Shown here piece by piece: positions 1 to 11,058 of a stretch of DNA of 62,551 bases. The notes under the pieces were generated by a model, which saw only the letters and a list, made by a program, of their open reading frames with translations, was not told the origin of the DNA and made no database searches. How positions within the stretch are numbered: the stretch's first letter is position 1; the number at the start of each line of letters is the position of its first letter. The stretch is taken from positions 1 to 62,551 of the forward strand of contig DYEF01000024.1 in the NCBI GenBank assembly GCA_020725805.1, in the 5' to 3' direction. The position numbers and the translations under genes are program-made. This DNA is from Bdellovibrio sp. GTDB taxonomy: Bacteria; Myxococcota; SpSt-1050.

Positions 1-23
1 TATATGAAAATCAATGAAGCCGA

Positions 24-61
24 AAAATGTAACATTTTAATTTTGCAGAAATGTAACATTT
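24..61. repeat. Twin palindromes upstream of prkA
   Basis: Two copies of the 13-bp palindrome AAATGTAACATTT sit with centres at 31 and 55, 24 bp apart. The first copy extends to 15 bp (24-38); the second spans 49-61 and runs straight into TTGACG (61-66), a possible -35 element. The repeat spacing and symmetry are typical of a dimeric regulator binding on one face of the helix. No convincing -10 element was found at the right distance, so the promoter itself is unassigned. Confidence 0.45.
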
Positions 62-129
62 TGACGTTGCAGTTACAGGGAATTTTGGAAAAATTTTTCA
101 AAACGTATTGTGTCTTTTTGTTATTGTAT

Positions 130-162
130 TTTGGAAAATAGGTTGGTATATTTTTTTCCAAA
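130..162 (+). promoter_or_regulatory. Possible hairpin abutting the prkA ribosome binding site
   Basis: TTTGGAAAA (130-138) is exactly complementary to TTTTCCAAA (154-162), giving a 9-bp stem with a 15-nt loop. The 3' arm overlaps the first two bases of the Shine-Dalgarno sequence AAGGAGG (161-167). If the stem forms in the mRNA it could limit ribosome access to prkA. It is AT-rich and therefore weak, so the regulatory reading is inference. Confidence 0.3.
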
Positions 163-172
163 GGAGGATTTT

Positions 173-2218
173 ATGCCGGACAGTTTCTTTATAGAAAAAA
201 TAGCAGGTCTTCAGGATAAAAAGGCATTTCAGGAACTTCACTGGGAAGGTACCTTCGAGGAATATCTATCTATTGTAAAGAATAATCCCAGAGTTACACG
301 AACTGCCTTTCAGAGAATATACGATATGATTCTTTCGTACGGCACGAGGGAATACATTGATGCCAGAAAGAAGATTATTCACTACAATTTTTTCGACGGG
401 GAGATCTCGGGCGGAACAGATGCCGTCTTCGGTCTCGATATCCCGCTTATGCAGCTCGTAAATATCTTTAAAAGTGCCGCAAACGGCTACGGGACCGAAA
501 AGAGGATACTTCTTCTTCACGGACCTGTAGGGTGTGCAAAGAGTACCATTGTGAGACTTCTCAAGAAAGGACTCGAGGAATACTCCAAGACGGAGGAAGG
601 GGCACTTTATACATATAGCTGGATTCTTCCGAAAGACAAAGACGGCACTGGGACAGAAGAACATAAATGTCCTATGCACGAAGAGCCTCTCCATCTGATT
701 CCTCCGGAGATAAGACAGAAGGTAATAAAGGAATTAAAACTCGAATCGGGCGATTTCAGGATTCCTGACACGGGGGACCTCTGCCCGTTCTGCAGATTTA
801 TTTTCAGGGACCTCAGTATCAGATACAAGGGAGACCTCGAAAAGGTCTATTCCCATGTCCGCATTAAAAGGCTCATATTGTCCGAAAAAGACCGCATAGG
901 AATAGGTACATTCCAGCCTAAGGATGAAAAGAATCAGGATTCTACTGAACTGACCGGTGACCTCAATTACAGGAAGATTGCGGAATACGGCTCGGATTCC
1001 GACCCGAGGGCATTCAATTTCGACGGCGAATTCAATATCGCCAACAGGGGACTTATCGAATTCATTGAAGTCCTGAAACTGGATGTTGCATTCCTCTATG
1101 ACCTGCTTGGTGCCTCTCAGGAACACAAGATAAAACCCAAGAAATTCCCGCAGACGGATATCGATGAGGTTATTATAGGTCACACAAATGAACCGGAATA
1201 CAAGAAACTTCAGAACAACGAGTTTATGGAGGCCCTAAGAGACAGGACTGTAAAGATCGACATCCCCTATATAACCAAACTTACCGAAGAGATTAAGATC
1301 TATCACAGGGATTACAATGAGGAGAAGATTAAGGGCAAACATATTGCACCGCATACAATAGAAATGGCGGCAATGTGGGCTGTCCTTACGAGACTTGAAG
1401 AGCCCAAACGTTTCAATCTCTCGCTTATGCAGAAACTGAAACTCTATGACGGAAAGACGTTGCCGGGCTTTACGGAGGATGCGGTAAAGGAGCTGAGGCA
1501 TGATATTGTCCGTGAGGGTATGGAAGGCATATCTCCCAGATATGTTCAGGACAAGATATCGAATGCCCTTGTCTCCGACAAAGGCGAAGGGTGTATAAAT
1601 CCGTTTATGGTCCTAAATGAACTCGAAAGCGGACTGAAACACCACTCCCTCATTACAAGCGAGGAACAGAAGAAAAAATACAAGGACCTGCTCAATGAGG
1701 TAAAAAAGGAATACGAGGATACAGTAAAGAACGAGGTCCAGCGTGCCATAGCCGCGGATGAATCGGCAATCTCCAAACTCTGCGCAAACTATATCGATAA
1801 TGTAAAGGCTTACACGCAGAGAGAGAAGATTCATAATAAGTATACTGGACAGGACGAGGAACCCGACGAGAGGCTTATGCGCTCTATAGAAGAGAAGATA
1901 GACATTCCGGAAAGCCGTAAGGATGACTTCAGAAAAGAGATTATGAACTATATCGGTGCCCTTGCACTCGAGGGGAAGCAGTTCGACTATAAATCCAATG
2001 AGAGACTATTCAAGGCACTTGAGCTCAAACTCTTCGAAGACCAGAAGGATACAATCAAATTAACCTCACTGGTCTCTTCGGTGGTCGACAGAGATACTCA
2101 GGAAAAGATAGATATTGTCAAGGCAAGACTTATCAACAACTACGGTTACTGTGAGATATGTGCAACCGACGTCCTTCAGTTTGTGGCATCAATCTTTGCA
2201 AGAGGTGATTCAAAATAG
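173..2218 (+). CDS. prkA: PrkA-type serine protein kinase (AAA domain)
   Basis: This 681-residue protein matches the PrkA family, cytosolic AAA-type serine kinases linked to starvation, sporulation and stress responses. The N-terminal two-thirds is the AAA domain, with the P-loop GPVGCAKS at about residue 117; the usual Gly before the Lys is Ala. The C-terminal part (about 420-680) is the PrkA kinase-like domain. ATG 173 is preferred over upstream in-frame codons because AAGGAGG lies at 161-167. It is first in a tight prkA-yeaH-spoVR array (11-bp and 3-bp gaps), the conserved triad found in many proteobacteria. The family assignment is firm; the substrate is unknown. Confidence 0.95.
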   Translation: MPDSFFIEKIAGLQDKKAFQELHWEGTFEEYLSIVKNNPRVTRTAFQRIYDMILSYGTREYIDARKKIIHYNFFDGEISGGTDAVFGLDIPLMQLVNIFKSAANGYGTEKRILLLHGPVGCAKSTIVRLLKKGLEEYSKTEEGALYTYSWILPKDKDGTGTEEHKCPMHEEPLHLIPPEIRQKVIKELKLESGDFRIPDTGDLCPFCRFIFRDLSIRYKGDLEKVYSHVRIKRLILSEKDRIGIGTFQPKDEKNQDSTELTGDLNYRKIAEYGSDSDPRAFNFDGEFNIANRGLIEFIEVLKLDVAFLYDLLGASQEHKIKPKKFPQTDIDEVIIGHTNEPEYKKLQNNEFMEALRDRTVKIDIPYITKLTEEIKIYHRDYNEEKIKGKHIAPHTIEMAAMWAVLTRLEEPKRFNLSLMQKLKLYDGKTLPGFTEDAVKELRHDIVREGMEGISPRYVQDKISNALVSDKGEGCINPFMVLNELESGLKHHSLITSEEQKKKYKDLLNEVKKEYEDTVKNEVQRAIAADESAISKLCANYIDNVKAYTQREKIHNKYTGQDEEPDERLMRSIEEKIDIPESRKDDFRKEIMNYIGALALEGKQFDYKSNERLFKALELKLFEDQKDTIKLTSLVSSVVDRDTQEKIDIVKARLINNYGYCEICATDVLQFVASIFARGDSK

Positions 2219-2229
2219 GATAATTTATT

Positions 2230-3339
2230 ATGGCACTCGGTATTGAAAGCGACCACAACAGGTTCAGAAAGATTGTCAAGGGTAAGATAAGGGAGAACCT
2301 CCGCAAATTCATAAAGCACAGTGATATGCTCGGGAAAAAGGGTAAGGACATCGTCTCGATTCCTCTGCCCCAGATAGAACTTCCGAGATTCAGACATAAT
2401 CCTCAGTCCGGCGGAGGAGTCGGACAGGGAGACGGCGAGGAAGGGACACCTATCGGGCAGGGAGATGAGGGTCAGGAGGGAAAGGGAAAGGCCGGTAATC
2501 AGCCCGGGGCCCATCTTATGGAGGTCGAACTGACAATCGACGAACTGGCTGATATTCTCGGCGAGGAGTTGCAGCTCCCGAGAATCCAGCCAAGAGGCAA
2601 ACAGAAAATTGAGAGCCTGAGGACAAGGTACAGGAGTATATCGAGAATAGGACCCGAGAGTCTCAGACACTTCAAGAGAACCTACAAGGAGGCACTAAAG
2701 AGACAGATTGCATCAGGAACCTACAGGCTCGACAATCCGGTAATCATACCTGTCAAGGAGGATATCAGGTATAAATCAGGCAAACCGATGAGGACACTCG
2801 AGTCTAATGCCGTAATTTTTTATCTTATGGACATCTCAGGCTCGATGGGAGACGAACAGAAGGATATAGTAAGGATTGAATCCTTCTGGATTGATGCCTG
2901 GCTCAGAAAGCACTATCCCGGTCTCGAGACCAGATATATCGTGCATGATGTCGCCGCAAGGGAGGTCGACAGGGAGGCATTCTTTTCGCTGAGGGAGAGT
3001 GGCGGCACAATGATAAGCAGTGCATATATTCTCCTCGCTGACATCCTCGAAAAGACCTATTCGGCTGATGAATGGAATATATATGCGTTTCACTTCAGCG
3101 ACGGGGAGAACTGGGGTAACGATGACAATAAGGTATGTCTGGAGACACTTTCAGGCAGGATTCTGAATAAAATCAATCTCTTCTGTTATGGTCAGGTGGC
3201 AAGTCATTACGGTGAAGGCGATTTTATAAAGATTCTGGAAGAACACTTCGGGGATACTGAGAATATATCCCTTTCGTTTATTCAGGACCGTGATGCAATC
3301 TATGATTCTATCAAGACATTTCTGGGGAAGGGAAGGTAG
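2230..3339 (+). CDS. yeaH: DUF444 family protein (YeaH/YhbH)
   Basis: The 369-residue protein belongs to the DUF444/UPF0229 family, which almost always travels with prkA and spoVR. The N-terminal third contains a Gly/Gln-rich low-complexity stretch (about residues 60-95). The C-terminal half resembles a von Willebrand A fold, with a metal-site-like DISGS motif at residues 201-205. It is presumably an adaptor for PrkA or SpoVR in a starvation or stress pathway, but no biochemical role is settled. It begins 11 bp after prkA and ends 3 bp before spoVR, so the three are almost certainly cotranscribed. Confidence 0.92.
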   Translation: MALGIESDHNRFRKIVKGKIRENLRKFIKHSDMLGKKGKDIVSIPLPQIELPRFRHNPQSGGGVGQGDGEEGTPIGQGDEGQEGKGKAGNQPGAHLMEVELTIDELADILGEELQLPRIQPRGKQKIESLRTRYRSISRIGPESLRHFKRTYKEALKRQIASGTYRLDNPVIIPVKEDIRYKSGKPMRTLESNAVIFYLMDISGSMGDEQKDIVRIESFWIDAWLRKHYPGLETRYIVHDVAAREVDREAFFSLRESGGTMISSAYILLADILEKTYSADEWNIYAFHFSDGENWGNDDNKVCLETLSGRILNKINLFCYGQVASHYGEGDFIKILEEHFGDTENISLSFIQDRDAIYDSIKTFLGKGR

Positions 3340-3342
3340 AAT

Positions 3343-4818
3343 ATGGCATTGCCCGAAAATCTGAATAAAATCAGAATACAGATTGAAGAATATGCCAGAA
3401 AGTGCGGACTTGATTTCTTCGAGGTAATTTTTGAGCTTCTGCCCTTCGACCAGATCAATATGATAGCTGCATACGGCGGTTTTCCTACCCGTTATCCGCA
3501 CTGGCGGTTCGGTATGGAATATGAGGAACTATCCAAGGGATACTCATACGGGCTGCACAGAATATACGAAATGGTAATAAACAACGACCCCTGTTATGCA
3601 TATCTGCTCGATTCCAACAAGGAAGTTGACCAGAAACTAGTTATGGCACACGTATATGCTCACTGTGATTTCTTCAAGAACAATATCTATTTCAAACATA
3701 CAAACCGGAAGATGATGGACGAATCGGCAAATCATGCAACAAGGATAAAAAAATATATTGACAAATACGGAATAGATACCGTTGAACAGTTTATAGACAT
3801 CTGTCTGAGCATAGACAACCTAATTGATATTCATTCACCGTATATCAGACGACCTGAAAAAGCCGAATTACCGGGCGATACGCAGACACAGAACCGCAAA
3901 TTCCCTGTGAAAAAGGAATATATGTCTCATTACATCAATCCGCGGGAAGAAGAGACGGAGAACAGGGAGAAGGAGAAGAAGGATACCCTCATCAGAAAAG
4001 TCTTTGCACCACAGAGAGATATCCTGAACTTTCTCATTCAGAATGCACCGCTCAAGGAATGGCAGCAGGACGTTCTTTCCATAATAAGGGAGGAGGCATA
4101 CTACTTCGCACCTCAGGGACAGACGAAAATTATGAACGAGGGATGGGCGACATTCTGGCATTCAAGGATAATGACGCAGATGGCATTGAGAGATGATGAA
4201 CTCATCGACTATGCAGACCATCATTCAGGGACAGTGGCGATCCAGCCGGGAGGATTTAATCCTTATAAAATAGGACTGGAACTATTCCGCGACATCGAGG
4301 AGAGATGGAACAAGGGGAGATTCGGACGTGATTATGAAGAATGTCAGGACCTGACCCGCAAGAGAAACTGGGACACAAAACTCAATCAGGGACTAAAGAA
4401 GATATTTGAGGTAAGAAAACTCCATAATGATGTTACTTTTATCGATGAGTTTATGACCGAGGATTTCGCAAGGAGAAACAAACTCTTTACATTTGCCTAC
4501 AATCAGGACAGCAATCAGTATGAGATAAAGAGCCGTCAGTTCGAACAGATTAAAAAACAGCTTCTCTTTATGCTTACGAATATGGGTAATCCGGTGATTT
4601 CTCTCATAGATGATATGTTTGGCAGCAGAAATGAACTTCTGCTTAAACATCATTACGAGGATGTAGAACTTCATTACGAATGGGCAAAAGAGACTCTGAA
4701 GAATATATATTTTATCTGGAAGAGACCGGTTCATCTCTGGACCGTATTCAAGGGGAGAGGAACTCTAATAAGCTTTGACGGAAAGGATTTTTCAGAAAAG
4801 GCTCTTCAGGAGCCCTGA
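3343..4818 (+). CDS. spoVR: SpoVR family protein
   Basis: The 491-residue protein matches the SpoVR/YcgB family across its length, including the conserved N-terminal part with FGMEYEELSKGYSYGL and the MNEGWATFWHSRIM segment, which contains potential metal-binding His and Glu residues. SpoVR is needed for normal spore cortex formation in Bacillus. In non-sporulating bacteria it is a stationary-phase or stress gene of unknown mechanism. It is the last gene of the prkA-yeaH-spoVR operon. It converges with a minus-strand membrane-protein gene ending 4 bp away, and its stop lies beside a possible minus-strand terminator. No spore genes are visible, so a stress role is more likely. Confidence 0.93.
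   Translation: MALPENLNKIRIQIEEYARKCGLDFFEVIFELLPFDQINMIAAYGGFPTRYPHWRFGMEYEELSKGYSYGLHRIYEMVINNDPCYAYLLDSNKEVDQKLVMAHVYAHCDFFKNNIYFKHTNRKMMDESANHATRIKKYIDKYGIDTVEQFIDICLSIDNLIDIHSPYIRRPEKAELPGDTQTQNRKFPVKKEYMSHYINPREEETENREKEKKDTLIRKVFAPQRDILNFLIQNAPLKEWQQDVLSIIREEAYYFAPQGQTKIMNEGWATFWHSRIMTQMALRDDELIDYADHHSGTVAIQPGGFNPYKIGLELFRDIEERWNKGRFGRDYEECQDLTRKRNWDTKLNQGLKKIFEVRKLHNDVTFIDEFMTEDFARRNKLFTFAYNQDSNQYEIKSRQFEQIKKQLLFMLTNMGNPVISLIDDMFGSRNELLLKHHYEDVELHYEWAKETLKNIYFIWKRPVHLWTVFKGRGTLISFDGKDFSEKALQEP
4800..4814 (-). terminator. Possible minus-strand terminator
   Basis: Read on the minus strand, GGCTC-CTGAA-GAGCC forms a 5-bp GC-rich stem with a 5-nt loop, followed by TTTT. It is placed just after the stop of the minus-strand small membrane protein and lies inside the end of spoVR. 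The stem and T-tract are short, so efficiency is doubtful. Confidence 0.4.
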
Positions 4819-4822
4819 ATCT

Positions 4823-5080
4823 CTATTCCTCTTTCTTCTTTTCTCCGATTACTGCAAGTATAAGATTGTAAATCAGGAAAAAACCCATAATTGCGAGGAA
4901 GATTTCGCGGCTTATATTGTATTTGAGTATAAAAAGTGTGCCTCCGCTCTTAATTACATTAAGACCCCAGTAAGTCAGGCCGCCTGTAAAGATTACACCG
5001 AGAATGCCTCCGACCCTTCTGTTTATGCTTCCGGCGATTATGACAATCAGAAGGGCAATAAGAATTATCATTCTGTCCAT
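4823..5080 (-). CDS. Small membrane protein of unknown function
   Basis: The 85-residue protein is not recognised. It has an N-terminal hydrophobic helix (about 4-17), a glycine-rich second helix (about 23-45), a third helix (about 58-78) and a charged EKKKEE tail, so it is probably a three-helix inner-membrane protein. The reading is supported by an AAAGGGG ribosome binding site upstream of its ATG. It lies 16 bp downstream of purA, which suggests cotranscription. Sequence alone gives no function. Confidence 0.6.
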   Translation of the reverse strand: MDRMIILIALLIVIIAGSINRRVGGILGVIFTGGLTYWGLNVIKSGGTLFILKYNISREIFLAIMGFFLIYNLILAVIGEKKKEE

Positions 5081-5096
5081 TTGAAATCCCCTTTAC

Positions 5097-6891
<1,795 letters not shown>

Positions 6892-7049
6892 TTTTATCTC
6901 CGTGACAGAAATGATTTTTCAGAAATAAACAAGTTCATATCCGTTAAAAAAATCACACTATTTTACAAATTATTCAAGCATAAAATATCACAAAAGAACA
7001 AAATTATTTTTTATACTGAAAAGATTTTTGTAATGAAAGTCTGTCCTGC

Positions 7050-7934
7050 TTATCTGATATCCGTTCCGAACGGGGAGAGAAACCAGAATGATAATCCTCT
7101 CTTCTGGATACCGAGCCTTTGCTCCACATCTTCGGAGAGTGAGTCCATCAGCTCTTTGAAAAAAGAGGGGGATTGTCTTCTCGGATATGCAGTTTTGGGA
7201 TCACCGCTCATATCGAGGTCTTTCCAGAGCATTTCCGTAGCATCCTCGATAGAACCGATTTCATCCACAAGACCGTATTCCTTTGCCGCAAGCCCGGTCA
7301 TAATCCTTCCGTCTGCAATTTCCCTGACTTTTTCTACACCGATTTTTCTTGCCCTTGCCACATCCTCGATGAACTGATTATGGATATCCTTTGTTACACC
7401 AAGAAGCATCTCACGTTCTTCCGGTGTCAGTTCCTTGAAGGGAGTCCCCATATCCTTGTATTTCCCGCTCTTGATTGTCTCGACGTCTATCTTCATAAAC
7501 TTGACGAGTTGTTCGACATTTACTGTCTGCATAATTACGCCGATAGAACCTGTGATGGAGCCCGGATTTGCAAAGATTCTGTCTCCGGCAGATGCTATAT
7601 AGTATCCTCCCGATGCCGCCACATTCCCGATAGAGACATATACCTTTTTCTTCTTCGATATCTTCCTTATTTCGCTGTATATCTCCTGTGTAGGACCTAC
7701 GGTCCCTCCGGGTGAATCGACTCTGACGAGAATGCCTTTGATATTTGTATCAGATGAAAATTTCTTCAGATTCTTTAGTATGTTTTTTGAGTCCTCGATA
7801 ATACCTTTTATTTCAATTATACCGATTGCGGGACCCGAAATTATCTTCTCTTTGTCTATCGAAGGGAAGAAGCAACCCGTAGTTCCGAATACAACGGCAA
7901 GCAGTAACAATAGAAAAATTTTTCTGAAACTCAT
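7050..7934 (-). CDS. sppA: Signal peptide peptidase SppA (short form)
   Basis: SppA is a membrane-anchored serine peptidase that degrades cleaved signal peptides using a Ser/Lys dyad. This 294-residue protein corresponds to the short single-domain form. It has an N-terminal hydrophobic anchor ending in a lipobox-like TTGC (Cys21), the nucleophile context GNVAASGGYY (Ser108) and the general-base region SGKYKDMGTPF (Lys158/Lys160). It lies 24 bp downstream of rpsA, which makes cotranscription likely, a pairing also seen in other proteobacteria. Its ribosome binding site is weak. Confidence 0.93.
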   Translation of the reverse strand: MSFRKIFLLLLLAVVFGTTGCFFPSIDKEKIISGPAIGIIEIKGIIEDSKNILKNLKKFSSDTNIKGILVRVDSPGGTVGPTQEIYSEIRKISKKKKVYVSIGNVAASGGYYIASAGDRIFANPGSITGSIGVIMQTVNVEQLVKFMKIDVETIKSGKYKDMGTPFKELTPEEREMLLGVTKDIHNQFIEDVARARKIGVEKVREIADGRIMTGLAAKEYGLVDEIGSIEDATEMLWKDLDMSGDPKTAYPRRQSPSFFKELMDSLSEDVEQRLGIQKRGLSFWFLSPFGTDIR

Positions 7935-7958
7935 CTTATCTTTTCAGCGGTCCCCGGA

Positions 7959-9698
7959 TTATTTGTCTTTCTTGAACTGGTCCAGAATTCCTTCCTGCTT
8001 CAGTATATCACCCAGTTTGCCCTTGCTGTCTTCCTCTTTCTGCTGATACGACTGAAAGTCCTCATCCTCACCGAGTTTTGCAAGTGCCTTCATCGAGAGA
8101 GCAACCTTGCGGTCGTTGTGATTTATATCGATAATCATTACCCTGACTATGTCACCCTCTTTTACAACCTGTTTAGGATTGTCAATCCTCTCCTCTTTCA
8201 TCTCACTGACGTGCAAAAGACCTTCGATACCCGGGATTATCTCGACAAATGCACCAAAGTCGGTAACCTTCACGACCTTTCCCTGAACTTTGGAACCTAC
8301 GGAATATTCATCTGTGAACTGTGTCCACGGGTCGGGTGTAAGCTGCTTTATACCCAGAGAGAATCTCTCGTTTTCCACATCGACATTCAGGACCACTGCC
8401 TCGACATCATCACCCTTCTTATAGATCTCACCCGGATGTTTTACTCTCTGTGACCATGTAAGGTCAGAGATATGTACCAGACCGTCAATCCCCTCATCGA
8501 CACCTATAAAGACACCAAAATCGGTAATATTCTTGATCTTCCCCTTGACCCTTGTGCCTATCGGGAATTTTTCCTTGAGAAGCAGCCACGGATTGGGCTC
8601 TAGCTGTTTCATCCCGAGCGATATTCTCCTGTTTGCCGGGTCAACGTCCAGAACTACTGCCTCTATGATATCCCCGAGATTGAAGTTTTTCAGGGGGTTC
8701 TTGCTCTTCTTGGTCCAGCTGATTTCGCTGACGTGTACAAGCCCTTCCACTCCGGGTTCTATCTCGACAAAGATTCCGTAATCAGGCAGGCTGACAATCT
8801 TCCCTTTGACCCTTGTGCCAATGGAGTATTTTTCGTGTACCTTGAGCCATGGGTCTTCTGTCATCTGTTTGATACCCAAAGAGACCTTTTCGCTCGATTT
8901 GTCATATTTGAGGACTTTGACCTGAACCTCATCTCCTACCTTGAACTGCTCCTCGGGATGATTGATTCTGCCCCATGTAATATCAGAAATATGCAAAAGT
9001 CCGTCCACACCGCCCAGATCAATGAATACTCCGTATTCGGTAATATTCTTTACAATGCCTTTTACAATCTCTCCTTCCTTCAGTTTGGAGAGGGTCTCTT
9101 TTCTGAGTTCCTCGCGTTCCTCTTCCAGAATCTGTCTGCGGGATAATACGATATTCCCTCTCTTCTTGTTGAATTTGATGATTTTGAATTTGGAGGTAGT
9201 ACCAATGAGTTTTTCGAAATTCTTTACCGGTCTCAGGTCGATGTGTGAACCGGGCAGGAATGCCCTGACACCTATATCGACCGAAAGGCCTTTATTTACC
9301 TTGGCAACAATCGTACCCTCAATAGGAGTATTATTCTCGTATGCATAGTTGATATCGTCCCAGACCTTGATTTTGTCGGCCTTCTCCTTTGAAAGAACAA
9401 TAAGGCCCTCATTGTCCTCATACTGCTCGAGCAATACCTCTATTGTATCACCCTCTTTGGGAATCTTGGTACCGAACTCGAGAATATTGATCTTGCCTTC
9501 GGATTTAAGTCCGACATCCACAAGGACAAAGTCTTTCTGAATCTTTACAACTTTACCCTTAATCAGTTCACCTTCCTGAGGACCAGTCTTCTTCTGGTCT
9601 GTCTCTTCAAGCAGTTTGGCAAACGATTCATCTGAATTTCCGATCTTCTTGTCGCTGAAGCTTTCAATCTTACCTACTTCCTTGATCTTCTCTTCCAT
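7959..9698 (-). CDS. rpsA: 30S ribosomal protein S1
   Basis: This 579-residue protein contains six consecutive S1 RNA-binding repeats, the arrangement of full-length bacterial ribosomal protein S1, which helps mRNA dock on the 30S subunit. The last four repeats are the most regular; each carries variants of GVFIDLGGVDGLLHISDITW. The ATG at 9698 is chosen over an in-frame ATG 15 bp upstream because GGAAGG lies 7 nt before it. The leader carries two hairpins and a good promoter, consistent with feedback control of S1. sppA follows closely. Confidence 0.96.
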   Translation of the reverse strand: MEEKIKEVGKIESFSDKKIGNSDESFAKLLEETDQKKTGPQEGELIKGKVVKIQKDFVLVDVGLKSEGKINILEFGTKIPKEGDTIEVLLEQYEDNEGLIVLSKEKADKIKVWDDINYAYENNTPIEGTIVAKVNKGLSVDIGVRAFLPGSHIDLRPVKNFEKLIGTTSKFKIIKFNKKRGNIVLSRRQILEEEREELRKETLSKLKEGEIVKGIVKNITEYGVFIDLGGVDGLLHISDITWGRINHPEEQFKVGDEVQVKVLKYDKSSEKVSLGIKQMTEDPWLKVHEKYSIGTRVKGKIVSLPDYGIFVEIEPGVEGLVHVSEISWTKKSKNPLKNFNLGDIIEAVVLDVDPANRRISLGMKQLEPNPWLLLKEKFPIGTRVKGKIKNITDFGVFIGVDEGIDGLVHISDLTWSQRVKHPGEIYKKGDDVEAVVLNVDVENERFSLGIKQLTPDPWTQFTDEYSVGSKVQGKVVKVTDFGAFVEIIPGIEGLLHVSEMKEERIDNPKQVVKEGDIVRVMIIDINHNDRKVALSMKALAKLGEDEDFQSYQQKEEDSKGKLGDILKQEGILDQFKKDK

Positions 9699-9718
9699 TA
9701 AAAAACCTTCCAAAAATG

Positions 9719-9740
9719 CCCCGACACCGCCCTGTCAGGG
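9719..9740 (-). promoter_or_regulatory. GC-rich hairpin in rpsA leader
   Basis: On the minus strand CCCTGACA pairs with TGTCGGGG (one G-T wobble) around a 6-nt loop GGGCGG. It is followed immediately by CATTTTT and then the GGAAGG ribosome binding site. It could be an S1 autoregulation element or an attenuator, because a short T-run follows the stem. Confidence 0.45.
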
Positions 9741-9760
9741 GTTGTTGAATGTTTAATACA

Positions 9761-9788
9761 GATTCCGGCGCAGGCGGACACCGGAACC
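9761..9788 (-). promoter_or_regulatory. Second hairpin in rpsA leader
   Basis: On the minus strand GGTTCCGG pairs with CCGGAATC (one wobble) over a 12-nt loop. It lies between the rpsA promoter and the GC-rich hairpin. Tandem hairpins in this position resemble the structured leader through which E. coli S1 represses its own synthesis. The comparison is by layout only. Confidence 0.4.
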
Positions 9789-9803
9789 TGAAACGGGCTA
9801 ATC

Positions 9804-9832
9804 TAAATAATACCAAAAGTTCTTTATGTCAA
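9804..9832 (-). promoter_or_regulatory. Promoter of rpsA
   Basis: On the minus strand there is a perfect -35 TTGACA (9827-9832). The -10 is either TATTTA at 17-bp spacing (9804-9809) or a better TATTAT (9807-9812) with an extended TG element at 14-bp spacing. Transcription would start about 100 nt before the rpsA ATG, leaving room for the two leader hairpins. Confidence 0.6.
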
Positions 9833-9858
9833 TATAATTAATCAGGGCCTACTGTGGC

Positions 9859-10293
9859 TCAGAAATCCCTGAGTCTGTTTATAAGGTCCTTACCCTGCCG
9901 GTTACTTTTAACCCTGTCAAGCGATTCCTTGAGAACACTGATAATCTCATCCTCATTAAAAGGCTTTGAAAGAAATCTGAATATATCTCCCCTGCTTACA
10001 GCATTTCTCAGCTCATCGTAATTTACGTTACCGCTTATGAGAATTCTTACGGTATAAGGATGTTCGGTACTCATATTCGAGAAGAAACTTATGCCGCTCA
10101 TAGCATCCAGCAGATAATCACATATTATAATATCAATCTCTTCTTTTTTAAGAATCTCGGTTGCCTCTTCGGCAGATGAGGCCTCCCTTATCTCAAAGTC
10201 TGCGATTTCCGAGTTGTGTATAATATAGGAAAGGACTTTCCTTATCTGTTCTTCATCATCAACAATCAGCAGTCTGATATTCTGAGTATTCAA
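9859..10293 (-). CDS. Response regulator receiver protein
   Basis: The 144-residue protein is a stand-alone CheY-like receiver domain with an acidic pocket (Asp12, Asp13), a phosphoacceptor in IIICDYLLD (Asp59), Ser in the LISGN segment and Lys in FLSKPF. The SRGDIFRFLSKPF motif resembles receivers of the RpfG/HD-GYP type, but no output domain is present. It probably signals through protein contact. The start is a TTG whose last bases overlap the TGA of the PilZ gene upstream, with AAAGGA about 10 nt before it, so translation is coupled. No histidine kinase is nearby. Confidence 0.88.
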   Translation of the reverse strand: MNTQNIRLLIVDDEEQIRKVLSYIIHNSEIADFEIREASSAEEATEILKKEEIDIIICDYLLDAMSGISFFSNMSTEHPYTVRILISGNVNYDELRNAVSRGDIFRFLSKPFNEDEIISVLKESLDRVKSNRQGKDLINRLRDF

Positions 10294-10697
10294 TATACAA
10301 ATCCTTTTCTTATGAGTTCATCGATATATCTTGCGAGCCTCCGTTCGTCATCAAATGAGGTCTCTGTAAACTTTACCCTAATTCCCTTACCGATGTCAAT
10401 TCCAATGACCTCTCCTCTGAGCAGCAGGTCGCCGTCCTCATCTATATCCCTGAGTTTGATATTGACATATTTTCCTTCATCAGGAGGAGTATCTGTTTCA
10501 ACAAATGCGCCCCCGAGACTAATGTTGCCGAAGTATTCCCACCCCTTCTCTTCTGTCTCTATCCCGTCGAGCCACATCTTGACCGCTACACGCGGAGACT
10601 CCCTCCTCTCTCCTCTTCTCCTTTCGATTCTCCTTCTTTCTCTCTCGATGTCCGTCTCTTTTCTTATTCTTCTCTGAATTCTTCTTCTGTCTGCCAT
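10290..10697 (-). CDS. PilZ domain protein
   Basis: From the ATG at 10697 the product has 135 residues. A strongly basic Arg-rich N-terminus (about 1-37) leads into a PilZ domain with the RxxxR-like ERRESPR segment and the downstream GNISLGGAFVET motif (N/DxSxxG), the two signatures that bind cyclic di-GMP. It may relay c-di-GMP to motility, envelope or transcription. An in-frame ATG 30 bp upstream would overlap the preceding gene and lacks a ribosome binding site, so 10697 is preferred, though only a TTAGG lies before it. It is coupled to a receiver gene downstream. A GGDEF protein is encoded at 30.0-31.5 kb. Confidence 0.82.
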   Translation of the reverse strand: MADRRRIQRRIRKETDIERERRRIERRRGERRESPRVAVKMWLDGIETEEKGWEYFGNISLGGAFVETDTPPDEGKYVNIKLRDIDEDGDLLLRGEVIGIDIGKGIRVKFTETSFDDERRLARYIDELIRKGFVY

Positions 10698-10701
10698 AGG
10701 C

Positions 10702-11058
10702 CTAATCCAGTTCTCTATCGAAGTCATTGTTGTGTTTCGGATTGCTCTTGGGTTTTTCGGGAGATATCAGAGATTCAATCTGAGACCTGATTTTGTCGAA
10801 TTTGTCTGAGTCGATTTTGAGGATTTTCTGTCTGGACGTCTTCCCTACTGTAATTTTGATCTTGGATTTCGGAATCTTAAGAAAATCCGACAGAAGGTCA
10901 ATCAGCATCTCGTTTGCGGAATCATCCACCGGAGGTGCTGTAACCTGAACCTTGAGCATATCCCTGTAAAATCCGACAATAGCATTTTTGCTCGCTCTCG
11001 GATGCAGAATTATTCTCAGTAAAATTCCGTCCTTGGTGTTTGAAATATATTCGTTCAT
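10702..11058 (-). CDS. DUF167 family protein (YggU-like)
   Basis: The 118-residue protein carries the DUF167/YggU signature: LHPRASKNAIVG, then VTAPPVDDSANEMLIDLLSDFL and a GKTSRQKILKI segment. The family is small, conserved and of unknown biochemical function. It usually lies next to yggS, yggT or divIVA, as here. Its ATG directly abuts the DivIVA stop codon, with a GGAG ribosome binding site in the end of that gene, so the two are cotranslated. The acidic/Asn-rich tail is unremarkable. Confidence 0.88.
   Translation of the reverse strand: MNEYISNTKDGILLRIILHPRASKNAIVGFYRDMLKVQVTAPPVDDSANEMLIDLLSDFLKIPKSKIKITVGKTSRQKILKIDSDKFDKIRSQIESLISPEKPKSNPKHNNDFDRELD

Noticed and set aside
266-2670. 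Long open frames opposite prkA, yeaH and other strong genes
   Set aside because: They lie antisense to clear family members, have no ribosome binding sites and encode no recognisable motifs.
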